Positions 52,592 through 61,434 of a stretch of DNA of 64,000 bases are shown piece by piece; positions within the stretch are counted from its first letter, which is position 1; every line of letters starts with the position of its first letter. This stretch comes from Arthrobacter alpinus. Its GTDB lineage: Bacteria; Actinomycetota; Actinomycetes; Actinomycetales; Micrococcaceae. The notes beneath the pieces were generated by a model. That model saw only the letters and a list, made by a program, of their open reading frames with translations. It made no database searches and was not told the origin of the DNA. Location of the stretch: the NCBI RefSeq assembly GCF_001294625.1, contig NZ_CP012677.1, positions 3,038,001-3,102,000 of the forward strand. The letters are read 5' to 3'. The translations under genes were made by a program, and so were the position numbers.

Positions 52592-53101
52592 ATGGTCAAG
52601 CACACAATTTTTGACTCACCCTTGGGCCTTTTGACGGCCGTTCAGAACGACGCCGGGCTAGCTGCGGTGTACATGGCCGAGCACAGGCGCCGCCCGGCCC
52701 AGGAGACGTTGGGTGAGCGGGTTGCCGGCTCCGCTTCGCGTGTTCTGGCGGCGACTTTGGTGCAGTTGGGCGAGTACTTTGCCGGCTCAAGAAAGAAGTT
52801 CTCGATCCCGCTGGCCCCTGCCGGGAACCCGTTCCAGCACCGGGTCTGGGCCGCTCTGAGCCAGATTCCCTATGGCGAAGTGCTCACGTACGGCGATTTG
52901 GCGGCGATGCTGGGCGATCGTTCCATGGCCCAGGCCGTGGGCTCAGCCAACGGGCGCAACCCCATCAGCATCATCGTCCCCTGCCACCGGGTGGTGGGCG
53001 CCGACGGCTCGCTGGTGGGCTATGCCGGCGGCCTGGAGCGCAAACAGTTCTTGCTCGAGCTGGAAAAACCGGCGCGGACACACACCGAAGCGTTGTTTTG
53101 A
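52592..53101 (+). CDS. ogt: Methylated-DNA--protein-cysteine methyltransferase (first copy)
   Basis: Repairs O6-alkylguanine by transfer to its own cysteine. The 169-residue protein has the PCHRV active site (Cys131), upstream FQHRVWAALSQIPYGEVLTYGDLA and the NGRNP helix segment. I start it at ATG 52592 because GGAGG precedes it by eight bases and TACAGT (52569-52574) would start transcription between the two. An ATG at 52577 contains that GGAGG. The next gene overlaps its stop. Confidence 0.92.
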   Translation: MVKHTIFDSPLGLLTAVQNDAGLAAVYMAEHRRRPAQETLGERVAGSASRVLAATLVQLGEYFAGSRKKFSIPLAPAGNPFQHRVWAALSQIPYGEVLTYGDLAAMLGDRSMAQAVGSANGRNPISIIVPCHRVVGADGSLVGYAGGLERKQFLLELEKPARTHTEALF

Positions 53102-53628
53102 GCCGTCCTGTTCCCCCGTTTGAGGTCCTGGTAGCCAGCCACGGCGCCACCGTCTTGCGCGTGTGCCGGGCCCTGGTGGGCGTCCAGGAGGCCGACGACG
53201 TCTGGCAGGAGAGCTTTCTGGCGGCCCTACGCGCGTACCCGGCCTCGGGAAATGTTAGGAATTGGGAGGCCTGGCTGGTCGCGATTGCCCGCAACAAGGC
53301 AATGGATCACCACCGGGCGGCCGGGCGACTTCCGGTCCCTGCCAGCGACGATGGCCCCGAGGCGGCCGGTTGCCTAGCCGCAGCGGGAGGGGACGACGTC
53401 GTCCGTTCCGTGGAAGCCGGGCAGGACGCGGACCGGGTGTGGGCGGCGCTAGCGAAACTGCCACCCAAGCAGCGCGAGGCAGTGGTGTACCACCATTTGG
53501 CCGGTCTGGCCTATGCCGAGGTGGCCGGGCTGCTGGGGAATTCCGAGGCGTCGGCGCGGCGGGCGGCCTCGGACGGGATGAGGTCGCTGAGGGCGCATCT
53601 GGCGCAGGATCGAGAGGACTGTTCGTGA
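53098..53628 (+). CDS. ECF-like RNA polymerase sigma factor
   Basis: A 176-residue sigma-70 family protein with region 2 (EVLVASHGATVLRVCRALVG ... EADDVWQESFLAALRAYP, and WLVAIARNKAMDHHRA) and region 4 (ALAKLPPKQREAVVYHHLAGLAYAEVAGLLGNSEASARRAAS). The start is TTG, overlapping the stop of ogt. The stop overlaps the ATG of the next methyltransferase gene. No anti-sigma gene is adjacent. Its placement between two MGMT genes suggests it controls an alkylation response. Confidence 0.87.
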   Translation: MSRPVPPFEVLVASHGATVLRVCRALVGVQEADDVWQESFLAALRAYPASGNVRNWEAWLVAIARNKAMDHHRAAGRLPVPASDDGPEAAGCLAAAGGDDVVRSVEAGQDADRVWAALAKLPPKQREAVVYHHLAGLAYAEVAGLLGNSEASARRAASDGMRSLRAHLAQDREDCS

Positions 53629-54278
53629 TGGAAACCGAAATCGACACGCAGGCAATCGACACGCAGGCAAAGGTGCCCATGCCGGCCGAGTTGGCGGCCC
53701 TTGTGGCAGGTGAGGCAACGGCCCTGGACCGGCTGACCGGCCAGTTCCGGACGGCAGCGGCGGCCGACGGCCTGATGGATGTGGCGTACCGGGTGGTGGA
53801 CTCCCCTGTGGGCGCCTTGCTGCTGGCAGGCACGGAGCGAGGCCTGGTCCGTGTGGCGTTTGCCCGCGAGGGGCACGCTGCGGTACTGGATTCTCTGGCT
53901 GCCACCATCAGCCCGCGCATCTTGCTGGCACCGGCACGCTTGGACGCCGCGGCACGTGAGGTTGAGGAGTATTTTGCCCGGCGGCGCCAGGCGTTCGATC
54001 TGCCGCTTGACTTCCGGCTGGCCACCGGCTTCCGGCGCGAGGTGCTGGCCCATTTGCCCGACATCGGGTACGGGCACACGGCCAGCTACGCCGCCGTGGC
54101 CGCCCTGACCTCAAGCCCGCGGGCCGTGCGGGCGGTGGGCACGGCGTGCGCACGCAACCCGCTTCCCCTTGTGGTGCCCTGCCACCGCGTGATCCGCTCC
54201 GATGGTAGCCGGGGCGCCTATCTGGGCGGGGCAGACGCCAAGGCCCTGTTGCTGGCGCTAGAGGCGGGAACGGCCTAG
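53628..54278 (+). CDS. Methylated-DNA--protein-cysteine methyltransferase (second copy)
   Basis: A 216-residue MGMT-family protein with PCHRV (Cys185), ARNPLPLVVPCH and GFRREVLAHLPDIGYGHTASYAAVA. It differs from the first copy by an N-terminal extension of about 50 residues (METEIDTQAIDTQAKVPMPA...), mostly helical and Ala-rich, which might be a regulatory or partner-binding region. The ATG overlaps the sigma factor stop (ATGA). The three genes form one operon. Confidence 0.88.
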   Translation: METEIDTQAIDTQAKVPMPAELAALVAGEATALDRLTGQFRTAAAADGLMDVAYRVVDSPVGALLLAGTERGLVRVAFAREGHAAVLDSLAATISPRILLAPARLDAAAREVEEYFARRRQAFDLPLDFRLATGFRREVLAHLPDIGYGHTASYAAVAALTSSPRAVRAVGTACARNPLPLVVPCHRVIRSDGSRGAYLGGADAKALLLALEAGTA

Positions 54279-54306
54279 CCCCGATGCTCCCGCAGCAATG
54301 GTGGGG

Positions 54307-55143
54307 TTACTTGCTTTCGAGCTCGGCAGTGATTTGGGCGGCCCGGGCGGCGGCAGCCTTTGCGCCAGCCAGCACTATGCCCGGTAGCCCTTGCTCGTCG
54401 AACGTTGCAATGGCCTGCTCTGTTGTCCCCTTGGGGCTGGTGACGGCACGGCGCAAGGTGGCGGCGTCCGCACCGGGCTCGGCCAGCATCAGACCCGCAC
54501 CGGCAACGGTCTCCCGGGCCAGGACCCGCGCAATCTCAGCCGAGAGGCCAAAGTCCTGGGCGGCTGCCGCCATGGCCTCCGCCAAGTAAAACGCGTAAGC
54601 AGGGCCCGAACCGCTGATGGCCGCCACAGCGTCTTGCTGACTTTCAGGGATATCAAGTACGACGCCGGAGCCGTCGAAGATCTGGTGGGCGGCGGCCAGG
54701 TGGAACTCATCAACGCTTGTTCCACCGGAAAGTGCTACCACGCCCCGGCCCACCTTCAACGGGGTGTTGGGCATGGAGCGCACCACGGGCTGCCCTGGGC
54801 GCAGGGCAGCCTCCAACTGACCCAGGGAAACCGCTGCCGCAACACTGATGACGACGGCGTTTGCCTCCAGATGGGGTGCGATCTCGCGGCACATTTCTGC
54901 TGTCCCAATCGGCTTGACACCCAGAATCACGACGCTGGCGCCAGCCACCGCCTGGGTGTTGGCGTCAGCTTCCTCATGGGAGGCAATGGCGGTCACGCCG
55001 TGGCGATGGGCCAGTTCCTGTGCCCGCTCCGGCCTGCGAACAGTCACTGTGACCGACGCTGCTGCGGTCCCCGCCGCGAGCAATCCGGTCAGAATCGCTT
55101 CGCCCATTGAACCGCAACCTAGAAAAACAATCTTTTTGCTCAT
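54307..55143 (-). CDS. proC: Pyrroline-5-carboxylate reductase
   Basis: Last step of proline synthesis, reducing P5C with NAD(P)H. A 278-residue protein with the Rossmann start IVFLGCGSMGEAILTGLL, VILGVKP, VRSMPNTPLKVGRGVVAL and the conserved SGSGPAYAFYLAEAM and VTSPKGTTEQAI C-terminal motifs. ATG 55143 (MSKKIVFLG) is chosen over a start 26 codons upstream. It is convergent with the MGMT operon. Confidence 0.94.
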   Translation of the reverse strand: MSKKIVFLGCGSMGEAILTGLLAAGTAAASVTVTVRRPERAQELAHRHGVTAIASHEEADANTQAVAGASVVILGVKPIGTAEMCREIAPHLEANAVVISVAAAVSLGQLEAALRPGQPVVRSMPNTPLKVGRGVVALSGGTSVDEFHLAAAHQIFDGSGVVLDIPESQQDAVAAISGSGPAYAFYLAEAMAAAAQDFGLSAEIARVLARETVAGAGLMLAEPGADAATLRRAVTSPKGTTEQAIATFDEQGLPGIVLAGAKAAAARAAQITAELESK

Positions 55144-55273
55144 GCCCTCAGTCTTTCGCGTCCTGCTGCCCACATGCAACAGTGGCGCGCATGCGGCCAC
55201 AGTTTTCCTCTCCGCCAACATTTACAGCCAACTCACAGCGTCGTGCCGGTGTTTGCCCAGAGTGGGGTCATAG

Positions 55274-55540
55274 TGTTCTAACTACCTCATAGAGGTGCGA
55301 GTGATGATGGTCCAGCCGGTGTTCACGCCTGTTGGACCGGGCGCCGGAAGCGGCTAGGGTCCCCCCAATTCCTAGCATTGTTTCCGGCGTCTCCCTCGTT
55401 AAGGCGCGGAAAAGGCGCGGTTCCTCGAGCACGGTGTAGTGCTCTGGCGGCTTAAGGGTGAACGCACAGCTGACACCCTGACTATTCCCAATCTGTGCCT
55501 CTATTGTTTTAAGTACCTCATAAGGGTGCGAGTGATGATC
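55274..55540. repeat. Two degenerate 36-bp direct repeats
   Basis: The segments 55274-55309 and 55505-55540 share the core CTCATArrGGTGCGAGTGATGAT and about 29 of 36 bases overall, 231 bases apart, in the gene-free 598-base region 55144-55741. The differences change encoded residues, so coding constraint does not explain them. No gene was recognised in this region. Confidence 0.6.
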
Positions 55541-55567
55541 GGACTGGTCTTGTCCTGAAGGCCAGTC

Positions 55568-55630
55568 AAATCGCCGGAGAACTTGCCAGTGTTTCCCCCC
55601 ATCCACTGGCCACACGTTCTCCGGCGATTT
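55568..55630. repeat. Nested hairpin downstream of the TIM-barrel gene
   Basis: Perfect 15-bp outer arms AAATCGCCGGAGAAC (55568-55582) and complement (55616-55630), with an inner GCCAGTG/CACTGGC pair and a C-rich loop. On the minus strand it follows the second hairpin downstream of the TIM-barrel gene stop. Confidence 0.75.
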
Positions 55631-55646
55631 CACGTTAACGCCCTAT

Positions 55647-55725
55647 CCGTTGAGGGGACACATCACCCCACCCAGACCCGAGGGGACACCAACGATTTTT
55701 CTGGGGTGATGTGTCCCCTCAACGG
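55647..55725. terminator. 24-bp perfect inverted repeat, probable terminator
   Basis: Arms 55647-55670 and 55702-55725 (CCGTTGAGGGGACACATCAC and four more bases) are exactly complementary around a 31-base loop that contains a further GAGGGGACACC half copy. It begins 17 bases after the stop of the TIM-barrel gene. Confidence 0.7.
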
Positions 55726-55741
55726 GGTGGTTGGCTGACTG

Positions 55742-56599
55742 CTACGGCAGCGTCTGCCCTAAGTGCACGCGGGCGAACTCGAGGGTTTCGGCCAGCCATT
55801 CCTCGCGCTGCCCGGCCCCCTTGGCCTTGCGGGTGGAAATTTCCGCCACCACGGCGCCGTCAAAACCGTTGTTGGCGATATGTTGGAGCACTTCCACGCA
55901 CTGCTGTGTGCCGTGGCCGGGAATCAGGTGCTGGTCCTTGGTGGACGGCGAGATGCCGTCGGTCAGGTGGATGTGCCGCAGCCGAGCGCCCAACGCCTTG
56001 ACGGCGTCAAGGCTGGAGGCGCTGGCGGTGGCGGCGTGGGAGAAATCCCAGGTGACGTCCTTGTAGTCTTGCCCTACCGGGTCCCAGTGCGGCAGGTACG
56101 CAAGCGCCTCACGCCCGCGCACACGCCACGGGTACATGTTCTCCACCGCAATGCGGACACCGAAAGCCTCTGCAATGTCCTTGACTCCTTGGGCGAAGGT
56201 TTCCGCGTAGTCGTTCTGCCAGCGAAAGGGCGGGTGCACCACCACCACGTCGGCCCCCACATCCACGGCCATCTGGGCCGAGCGCTGCACCTTGTTCCAG
56301 GCACTGCCCCACACTTGCTGGGTGAGCAGGAGGGTGGGCGCGTGGATGGCCAGGATCGGTTGCTCGTACCTTTCGGACAGGGCGTTCAGGGCCCGGGCGT
56401 CTTGGCTGTCGCCATTGTGCGTCACGAGCACTTCGACGCCGTCGTACCCGAGATCCGCCGCCACGGCGAAACCGTCATGCACCGACAACGGGTACACGGA
56501 TGCTGTGGACAGGGCCACAGGAATGTGCCGTTTGGGAGCTGGCGCAAGGTCCGCCGTCGAGCCTTGAATACCGGTGGAATCCGCTGCTGAATTAATCAT
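55742..56599 (-). CDS. Sugar phosphate isomerase/epimerase-like TIM-barrel protein
   Basis: An AP-endonuclease-2-type TIM barrel of 285 residues: PVALSTASVYPLSVHDGFAVAADLGYDGVEVLV, ILAIHAPTLLLT, VVVHPPFRWQNDYAETF, RIAVENMYPWRV, VTWDFSHAA, LRHIHLTDG and VVAEISTRKA, with His, Glu and Asp residues suited to bind divalent metal. The substrate is unknown. It sits between ppx and proC as in mycobacteria. The start at ATG 56599 is uncertain (a GTG two codons earlier). Confidence 0.83.
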   Translation of the reverse strand: MINSAADSTGIQGSTADLAPAPKRHIPVALSTASVYPLSVHDGFAVAADLGYDGVEVLVTHNGDSQDARALNALSERYEQPILAIHAPTLLLTQQVWGSAWNKVQRSAQMAVDVGADVVVVHPPFRWQNDYAETFAQGVKDIAEAFGVRIAVENMYPWRVRGREALAYLPHWDPVGQDYKDVTWDFSHAATASASSLDAVKALGARLRHIHLTDGISPSTKDQHLIPGHGTQQCVEVLQHIANNGFDGAVVAEISTRKAKGAGQREEWLAETLEFARVHLGQTLP

Positions 56600-56605
56600 G
56601 ACCAC

Positions 56606-57592
56606 CTAATGTGTTGCTGAATTTGTCAGTTTACCAACGTGCGCCGGCGGATCCAGCGGGCCGTCAAAGACCAACTGGTCCAGGCGGCGCAGGATCAGGC
56701 CTTCACGTAGCGCCCAGGGGCTGATCTGCATGGTCTGGACCTTGAACATTTCCAGTGCCGTCTGGGCCACCAGGGCCCCAGCGAGCACCTGCTGGGCACG
56801 CGCCACCGACACCCCCGGCAGGTGCAGCCTGTCAGCGGAGGACATGGCGGAGAGCCGCTGGGACCAAAGTCCCAGATCGCTCAAGTGGAGTTCGCGTTTC
56901 ACGTACGGACCCATGGACGACGGCGCGGCCCCGGTAATACGTGCTAACGCCCGGAACGTCTTGGACGAGCCCGTGACGATGTGTGGGGAGCCCAGCTTCT
57001 GTGTCTCCACCACCGCTTCCTTCATGGTGGCCTTGATGTGCTTGCGCAAATCCCGCACGCTCTTGGCGGTGGGCGGGTCCTGGATCAACCAGTCGCGGGT
57101 GAGCCGGCCGGCGCCCAGCGGGACCGAATGGGCCAGGTCCGGGAGTTCATTGGCGCCTTGGGCGATTTCAAAGGAACCGCCGCCAATGTCCAGGTTCAAG
57201 ATGGTGCCAGCACCCCACCCGTGCCAGCGGCGAACGGCAAAGAACGTCATGGCTGACTCTTCGTCACCTGTCAGCTCTGTCAGGCTGATGGTTGTCTCGT
57301 ACTGCACCCGCTCAAGCACGGCGGCACCGTTGGTGGACTCCCGGATGGCGGAGGTACAAAAAGCGAGCAGGTCCTTGGCCCGGTGCTTGGCTGCGAACTC
57401 CCACGCTTCAAGAATGAATTCGATGAGCTCGGTTTGGCCTTCATCGGTGATGTTGCCGTCCCCGTCGAGGTACTGCACCAGGCTCAGCGCCCGTTTGTGC
57501 GACGCGTATGGCACGGGCTTAGCGCCCGGGCGGGCATCCACCAGCAGCAGGTGGACCGTATTGGAGCCGATGTCGAGCACGCCTAATCTCAT
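56606..57592 (-). CDS. Ppx/GppA family exopolyphosphatase
   Basis: A 328-residue ASKHA-fold phosphatase: MRLGVLDIGSNTVHLLLVDA, AFCTSAIRES, LTGDEESAMTFFAVRRW, NLDIGGGSFEIAQG, PLGAGRLTRD and VTGSSKTFRALARI. Members remove phosphate from polyphosphate or pppGpp. The compact length matches the actinobacterial Ppx1 type. ATG 57592 starts the conserved sequence. The next gene downstream on the strand begins six bases later. Confidence 0.9.
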   Translation of the reverse strand: MRLGVLDIGSNTVHLLLVDARPGAKPVPYASHKRALSLVQYLDGDGNITDEGQTELIEFILEAWEFAAKHRAKDLLAFCTSAIRESTNGAAVLERVQYETTISLTELTGDEESAMTFFAVRRWHGWGAGTILNLDIGGGSFEIAQGANELPDLAHSVPLGAGRLTRDWLIQDPPTAKSVRDLRKHIKATMKEAVVETQKLGSPHIVTGSSKTFRALARITGAAPSSMGPYVKRELHLSDLGLWSQRLSAMSSADRLHLPGVSVARAQQVLAGALVAQTALEMFKVQTMQISPWALREGLILRRLDQLVFDGPLDPPAHVGKLTNSATH

Positions 57593-57622
57593 ATGCCCAT
57601 TATTGCGTGATTGTCCCTGCAC

Positions 57623-57681
57623 AGCGTTAACAACACCGCCCAGGAACCGAAATTCGGGTCTTGGGCGGTGTTGTTAACGCT
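57623..57681 (-). terminator. 20-bp hairpin after topA
   Basis: Perfect arms AGCGTTAACAACACCGCCCA (57623-57642) and complement (57662-57681) with a 19-base loop, beginning two bases after the topA stop. It lies within the start region of the ppx gene's longer frame, supporting the shorter ppx start. No T-run is present. Confidence 0.75.
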
Positions 57682-57683
57682 GG

Positions 57684-60446
57684 TTACTTTTTCGCAGCAA
57701 CCTTCTTCTTGGCCGGGGCCTTCGCCGCAGGCTTCTTGGCAGGCGCCTTCGCGGTGCGCTTGACCGGGCCGCGTTCACGCTTGTCTGCCAGCAGCTCGAT
57801 GGCAATTTCCCGGGTCAGTTCCTCAACCTCGGTGCCGCGCGGCACGGTGATGTTGGTGACGCCGTCAGTGATGTACGGGCCAAAGCGGCCCTCCTTCACC
57901 ACGATCTTCCGCTCCGAGACGGGGTCGTCACCAAACTCGGCCAGCGGCGGCACCGCGGCGCGGGCGCCACGCTGCTTGGGCTGGGAGTAGATTTCCAGCG
58001 CCTGCTCCAGCGTGATGGTGAAGATTTCCTCCTCCGTCCCAATGGAACGCGAGTCGGAGCCCTTCTTCAGGTACGGCCCAAAACGGCCGTTCTGGACGGT
58101 GATCTCGTTGCCTTCGGCGTCGGCCCCCAGCACGCGCGGCAGGCTCATGATGGCCAGCGCCTCATCCAGGGTGACAGTGTCAACGGTCATCGTCTTGAAC
58201 AAGGAGCCGGTGCGCGGCTTGGCCTTGACGGGCTTCTTCGGCGGCTTCGGTTTGCCGTTCTTGTAGTACTCGACCGGCTGGTTGGCGATCTGCTCCGCCG
58301 TCATCTCCGGGATTACTTCGGTGACATAAGCGCCGTAGCGGCCGTTCTTGGAGACCACGGTGTGGCCGCTGACCGGCTCCACGCCGAGCACGCGTTCCTC
58401 GGGGGCGGCGGTCTCCATGAGCTCCTGCGCCTTGGCGGGCGTGAGCTCGTCGGGGGCCAGGTCCTCGGGGACGTTGGCACGGGCGGCCTCGATGATTTCA
58501 CCGGTTTTGGCGTCCACCGTCTGAACGGTGCTCTCCAGGTATGGGCCGAACTTGCCCACCCGCAGCACCAGGGTGTCGGTGATCGGCATCGAGTTGATCT
58601 CGCGGGCGTCAATGTCGCCGAGGTTGTTCACGATGCTCTGCAGGCCCGTCTCCTCGCCTGCACCGAAGTAGAAGTGCTTGAGCCAGTCTGAGCCCTGTTC
58701 CTGGCCGTTGGCGATCCTGTCAAGGCCCTTCTCCATGTCGGCCGTGAACTCGTAGTCAACATAGTCGGTGAAGTGCAATTCCAGCAGGCGAACCACAGAG
58801 AACGCGATCCAGCTCGGCACCAGGGCCGAGCCCTGCTTACGAACGTAGCCGCGGTCCATGATGGTGGACAGGGTGGAGGCGTAGGTCGACGGGCGGCCGA
58901 TACCGCGCTCTTCCATTTCCTTGGTCAGCGACGCTTCCGTGAAGCGCGGCGGCGGGGACGTCTCATGGCCATTGGCCGTGACATCGGCTGCCTTCAACGC
59001 ATCCTTTTCCTTGACGTTGGGCAGGCGGCGGTCCGATTCGTCGGAGTCGTTGCGGGACTCGTCACGGCCTTCCTCGTAGGCGGCCAGGAAGCCGCGGAAG
59101 GTGATGACGGTACCGGAAACCGAGAACTCGGCATCCTGCCCATCAGTTGCGCAGGCACCCAACTTGATGGTCGCCGTAGAGCCCTTGGCATCAGCCATCT
59201 GGGAGGCGACAGTGCGCTTCCAGATCAGCTCGTACAGCTTGAACTCGTCACCGCGCAGGGCGCTGGCCACCTGGGCAGGGGTGCGGAAGGAGTCTCCGGC
59301 GGGGCGGATGGCCTCATGGGCCTCCTGCGCGTTGGAGCTCTTGTTCGCGTAGACCCGCTTGGTGGCCGGGACAAACTCGGGGCCGTACAGCTCCGAAGCC
59401 TGGCGGCGGGCGGCGTTGACGGCCTCATCGCTGAGCGACGAGGAGTCGGTACGCATATAGGTGATGTAACCGTTTTCGTACAGGCGCTGCGCGGTGGACA
59501 TGGTCGACTTTGAGGAGAAGCGCAGCTTGCGCCCAGCCTCCTGCTGCAGGGTCGAGGTTGTAAACGGCGCGGCCGGCCGGCGGGTGTACGGCTTGTGCTC
59601 AACAGAGCGCACGGCGAAGCTGGCATTCTGCAGACCTTGGGCCAGGGCCTTCGCGGCCACCTCGTCCAGATGGGCAACGTTCTTGCCGGTCAGCTCGCCC
59701 TGATCGTTGAAGTCGCGGCCGGAAGCCACGCGACGGCCGTCAAGGGCTGCCAGTTTGGCGTTGAAGGACTCACCGGTGTCCGTGGTGCTGAACGTGCCCA
59801 ACAAGTCCCAGTATCCGGCGGAACGGAACGCCATGCGCTCACGCTCGCGCTCCACCACCATGCGGGTCACCACTGACTGGACACGGCCGGCGGAAAGCTT
59901 GGGGGCTACCTTGCGCCACAGCACCGGGGACAGCTCGTAGCCGAACAGCCGGTCAACCACGCGGCGGGTTTCCTGGGCGTCCACCAGGTCGGTGTCCAGT
60001 TCACGCAGGTTCCCCAGTGCGCGTTGCAAGGACTCCTTGGTGATTTCGGCAAACGTCATACGGTAGACAGGCACCTTGGGCTTGAGCACCTCAAGCAGGT
60101 GCCACGCGATGGCCTCGCCCTCGCGATCCCCATCAGTTGCGAGATAAAGTTCGTCGGCGTCCTTGAGCTGCGCTTTGAGCTCTGCCACCTTCTTTTTCTT
60201 GTCCGGTGAGATGACATAGTACGGCTTGAAATTGTTCTCAAGATCGACGGCGAACTTGCCGATCGAGGATTTCTTCAGCTCCGCGGGAAGCTCGGAAGGC
60301 TGCGGCAGGTCGCGGATGTGCCCAATGGATGCTTCGACGACGAAACCCTCGCCAAGGTACTTGGCGATGGTCTTGCTCTTGGCAGGGGACTCTACGATTA
60401 CGAGCTTTTTGCCGGTCTTCAGCTTGCTGGCTGCCTTGCTTGGCAC
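57684..60446 (-). CDS. topA: DNA topoisomerase I
   Basis: Type IA enzyme (920 residues) that relaxes negative supercoils. Toprim motifs are VIVESPAKSKTI (Glu19) and ATDGDREGEAIAWH (105-111). The catalytic tyrosine is Tyr330 in YITYMRTDSSS. The C-terminal third carries four repeated topo-C segments with GRFGPYL/GRYGAYV/GKFGPYL motifs and, instead of zinc fingers, ends in a Lys/Ala-rich tail, as in Actinobacteria. The start is GTG with AGGAG upstream. Confidence 0.96.
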   Translation of the reverse strand: MPSKAASKLKTGKKLVIVESPAKSKTIAKYLGEGFVVEASIGHIRDLPQPSELPAELKKSSIGKFAVDLENNFKPYYVISPDKKKKVAELKAQLKDADELYLATDGDREGEAIAWHLLEVLKPKVPVYRMTFAEITKESLQRALGNLRELDTDLVDAQETRRVVDRLFGYELSPVLWRKVAPKLSAGRVQSVVTRMVVERERERMAFRSAGYWDLLGTFSTTDTGESFNAKLAALDGRRVASGRDFNDQGELTGKNVAHLDEVAAKALAQGLQNASFAVRSVEHKPYTRRPAAPFTTSTLQQEAGRKLRFSSKSTMSTAQRLYENGYITYMRTDSSSLSDEAVNAARRQASELYGPEFVPATKRVYANKSSNAQEAHEAIRPAGDSFRTPAQVASALRGDEFKLYELIWKRTVASQMADAKGSTATIKLGACATDGQDAEFSVSGTVITFRGFLAAYEEGRDESRNDSDESDRRLPNVKEKDALKAADVTANGHETSPPPRFTEASLTKEMEERGIGRPSTYASTLSTIMDRGYVRKQGSALVPSWIAFSVVRLLELHFTDYVDYEFTADMEKGLDRIANGQEQGSDWLKHFYFGAGEETGLQSIVNNLGDIDAREINSMPITDTLVLRVGKFGPYLESTVQTVDAKTGEIIEAARANVPEDLAPDELTPAKAQELMETAAPEERVLGVEPVSGHTVVSKNGRYGAYVTEVIPEMTAEQIANQPVEYYKNGKPKPPKKPVKAKPRTGSLFKTMTVDTVTLDEALAIMSLPRVLGADAEGNEITVQNGRFGPYLKKGSDSRSIGTEEEIFTITLEQALEIYSQPKQRGARAAVPPLAEFGDDPVSERKIVVKEGRFGPYITDGVTNITVPRGTEVEELTREIAIELLADKRERGPVKRTAKAPAKKPAAKAPAKKKVAAKK

Positions 60447-60620
60447 GGTACTCCTAGAAGGGAATGAAAGGTTGGGCGGGAGGCGCCCCCCATGAGCCTA
60501 GTTCACCATATTTCTACCGCGAACGCGTATTGCTTGGGAAACCGGGGCACCTTTTGAAAGCCCGGTGAAGGGCAGATAACGTGCCCAAACCCCGGAATCA
60601 AAGATGCTTTCACACCCTGC

Positions 60621-61369
60621 CTAGTCCACTTCGTCGTCAAAGGTCACGGCAGCGATGGTGGGCAGCTTGGCGAGCTCGGCCAGCCGCCCCGCCTTGGTAC
60701 TGAGACCCTCAATTTCCAGTTCAACTTCCACCAGGTTGGCCGCGGCAGGGATTGATTCGGCGTTGAAAAGCCGCCGAATGGCGCCGGGATCAGCGTCGGG
60801 CAGCTGGCGGATACTGAAGCCCTGAATCTGAAAGCCGCGTTGGGTGCACGCCTCCAAGATCTCCCGAATCGAGCCGGTCCTGTCAACATATTGCACCTGC
60901 AACACATGAAAGCGGAGGCCAAAAAAGCGTCCACGTTCAAGAAATTTCGTGTAAGCCACGACAATCAAAAAATATGCCCCTGTGACGAACGCCGCATACA
61001 GCACCAGCCCGGCACCGGCGGCCGCCCCACCGCCGCCGTCAACCAGATCAAGGAGGCAGTGGTCAGTCCGCGCACCTTGTTCTGGCGGACAAAGACCAGC
61101 CCGGCACCGATGAAGCCAATGCCGGAAACAATCTGGGCGGCCACCCGGGAGGGATCCAACATGACTTCCCCGGCTACCAGCACATCGGAAAACCCGTACT
61201 TGCTGACCACCACAAACAAGGCGGCGCCCAGCCCCACCAGCGCATGGGTTCGCGTGCCGGCGGACTTGTTGTTGATCCGCCGTTCCAGACCAATCAGTGT
61301 GGGCAGGACGACGGCGGCACTCAGGCAGAGCAGTATGGCCCACCATGGTGCGTTGGCGGATAGGATCAC
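60621..61369 (-). pseudogene. MgtC/SapB-family membrane protein gene with frameshift
   Basis: From GTG 61369 the frame gives ILLCLSAAVVLPTLIGLERR, RTHALVGLGAALFVVVSKYG, IVSGIGFIGAGLVFVRQNKV and RGLTTASLIWLTAAVG, the MgtC N-terminal membrane domain. At the GGGG run 61026-61029 the frame shifts. One added base resumes AAAGAGLVLYAAFVTGAYFL and the ACT-like C-terminal domain (VLQVQYVDRTGSIREILEAC ... TIAAVTFDDEVD), 249 residues in all. A homopolymer location means a sequencing error is as likely as true inactivation. Confidence 0.82.
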
Positions 61370-61434
61370 GTGTAACCGCGCTTATTTGCCACCCACGCTA
61401 ATCCGACCGCCGCCCTGTGAGACGGGCATGGCTG

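Noticed and set aside
55268..55633. 121-codon minus-strand ORF with two DHHSHxYEV-like segments
   Set aside because: The repeat is at DNA level with codon-changing differences, no ribosome binding site is visible and the frame spans a hairpin, so I do not call it a gene.
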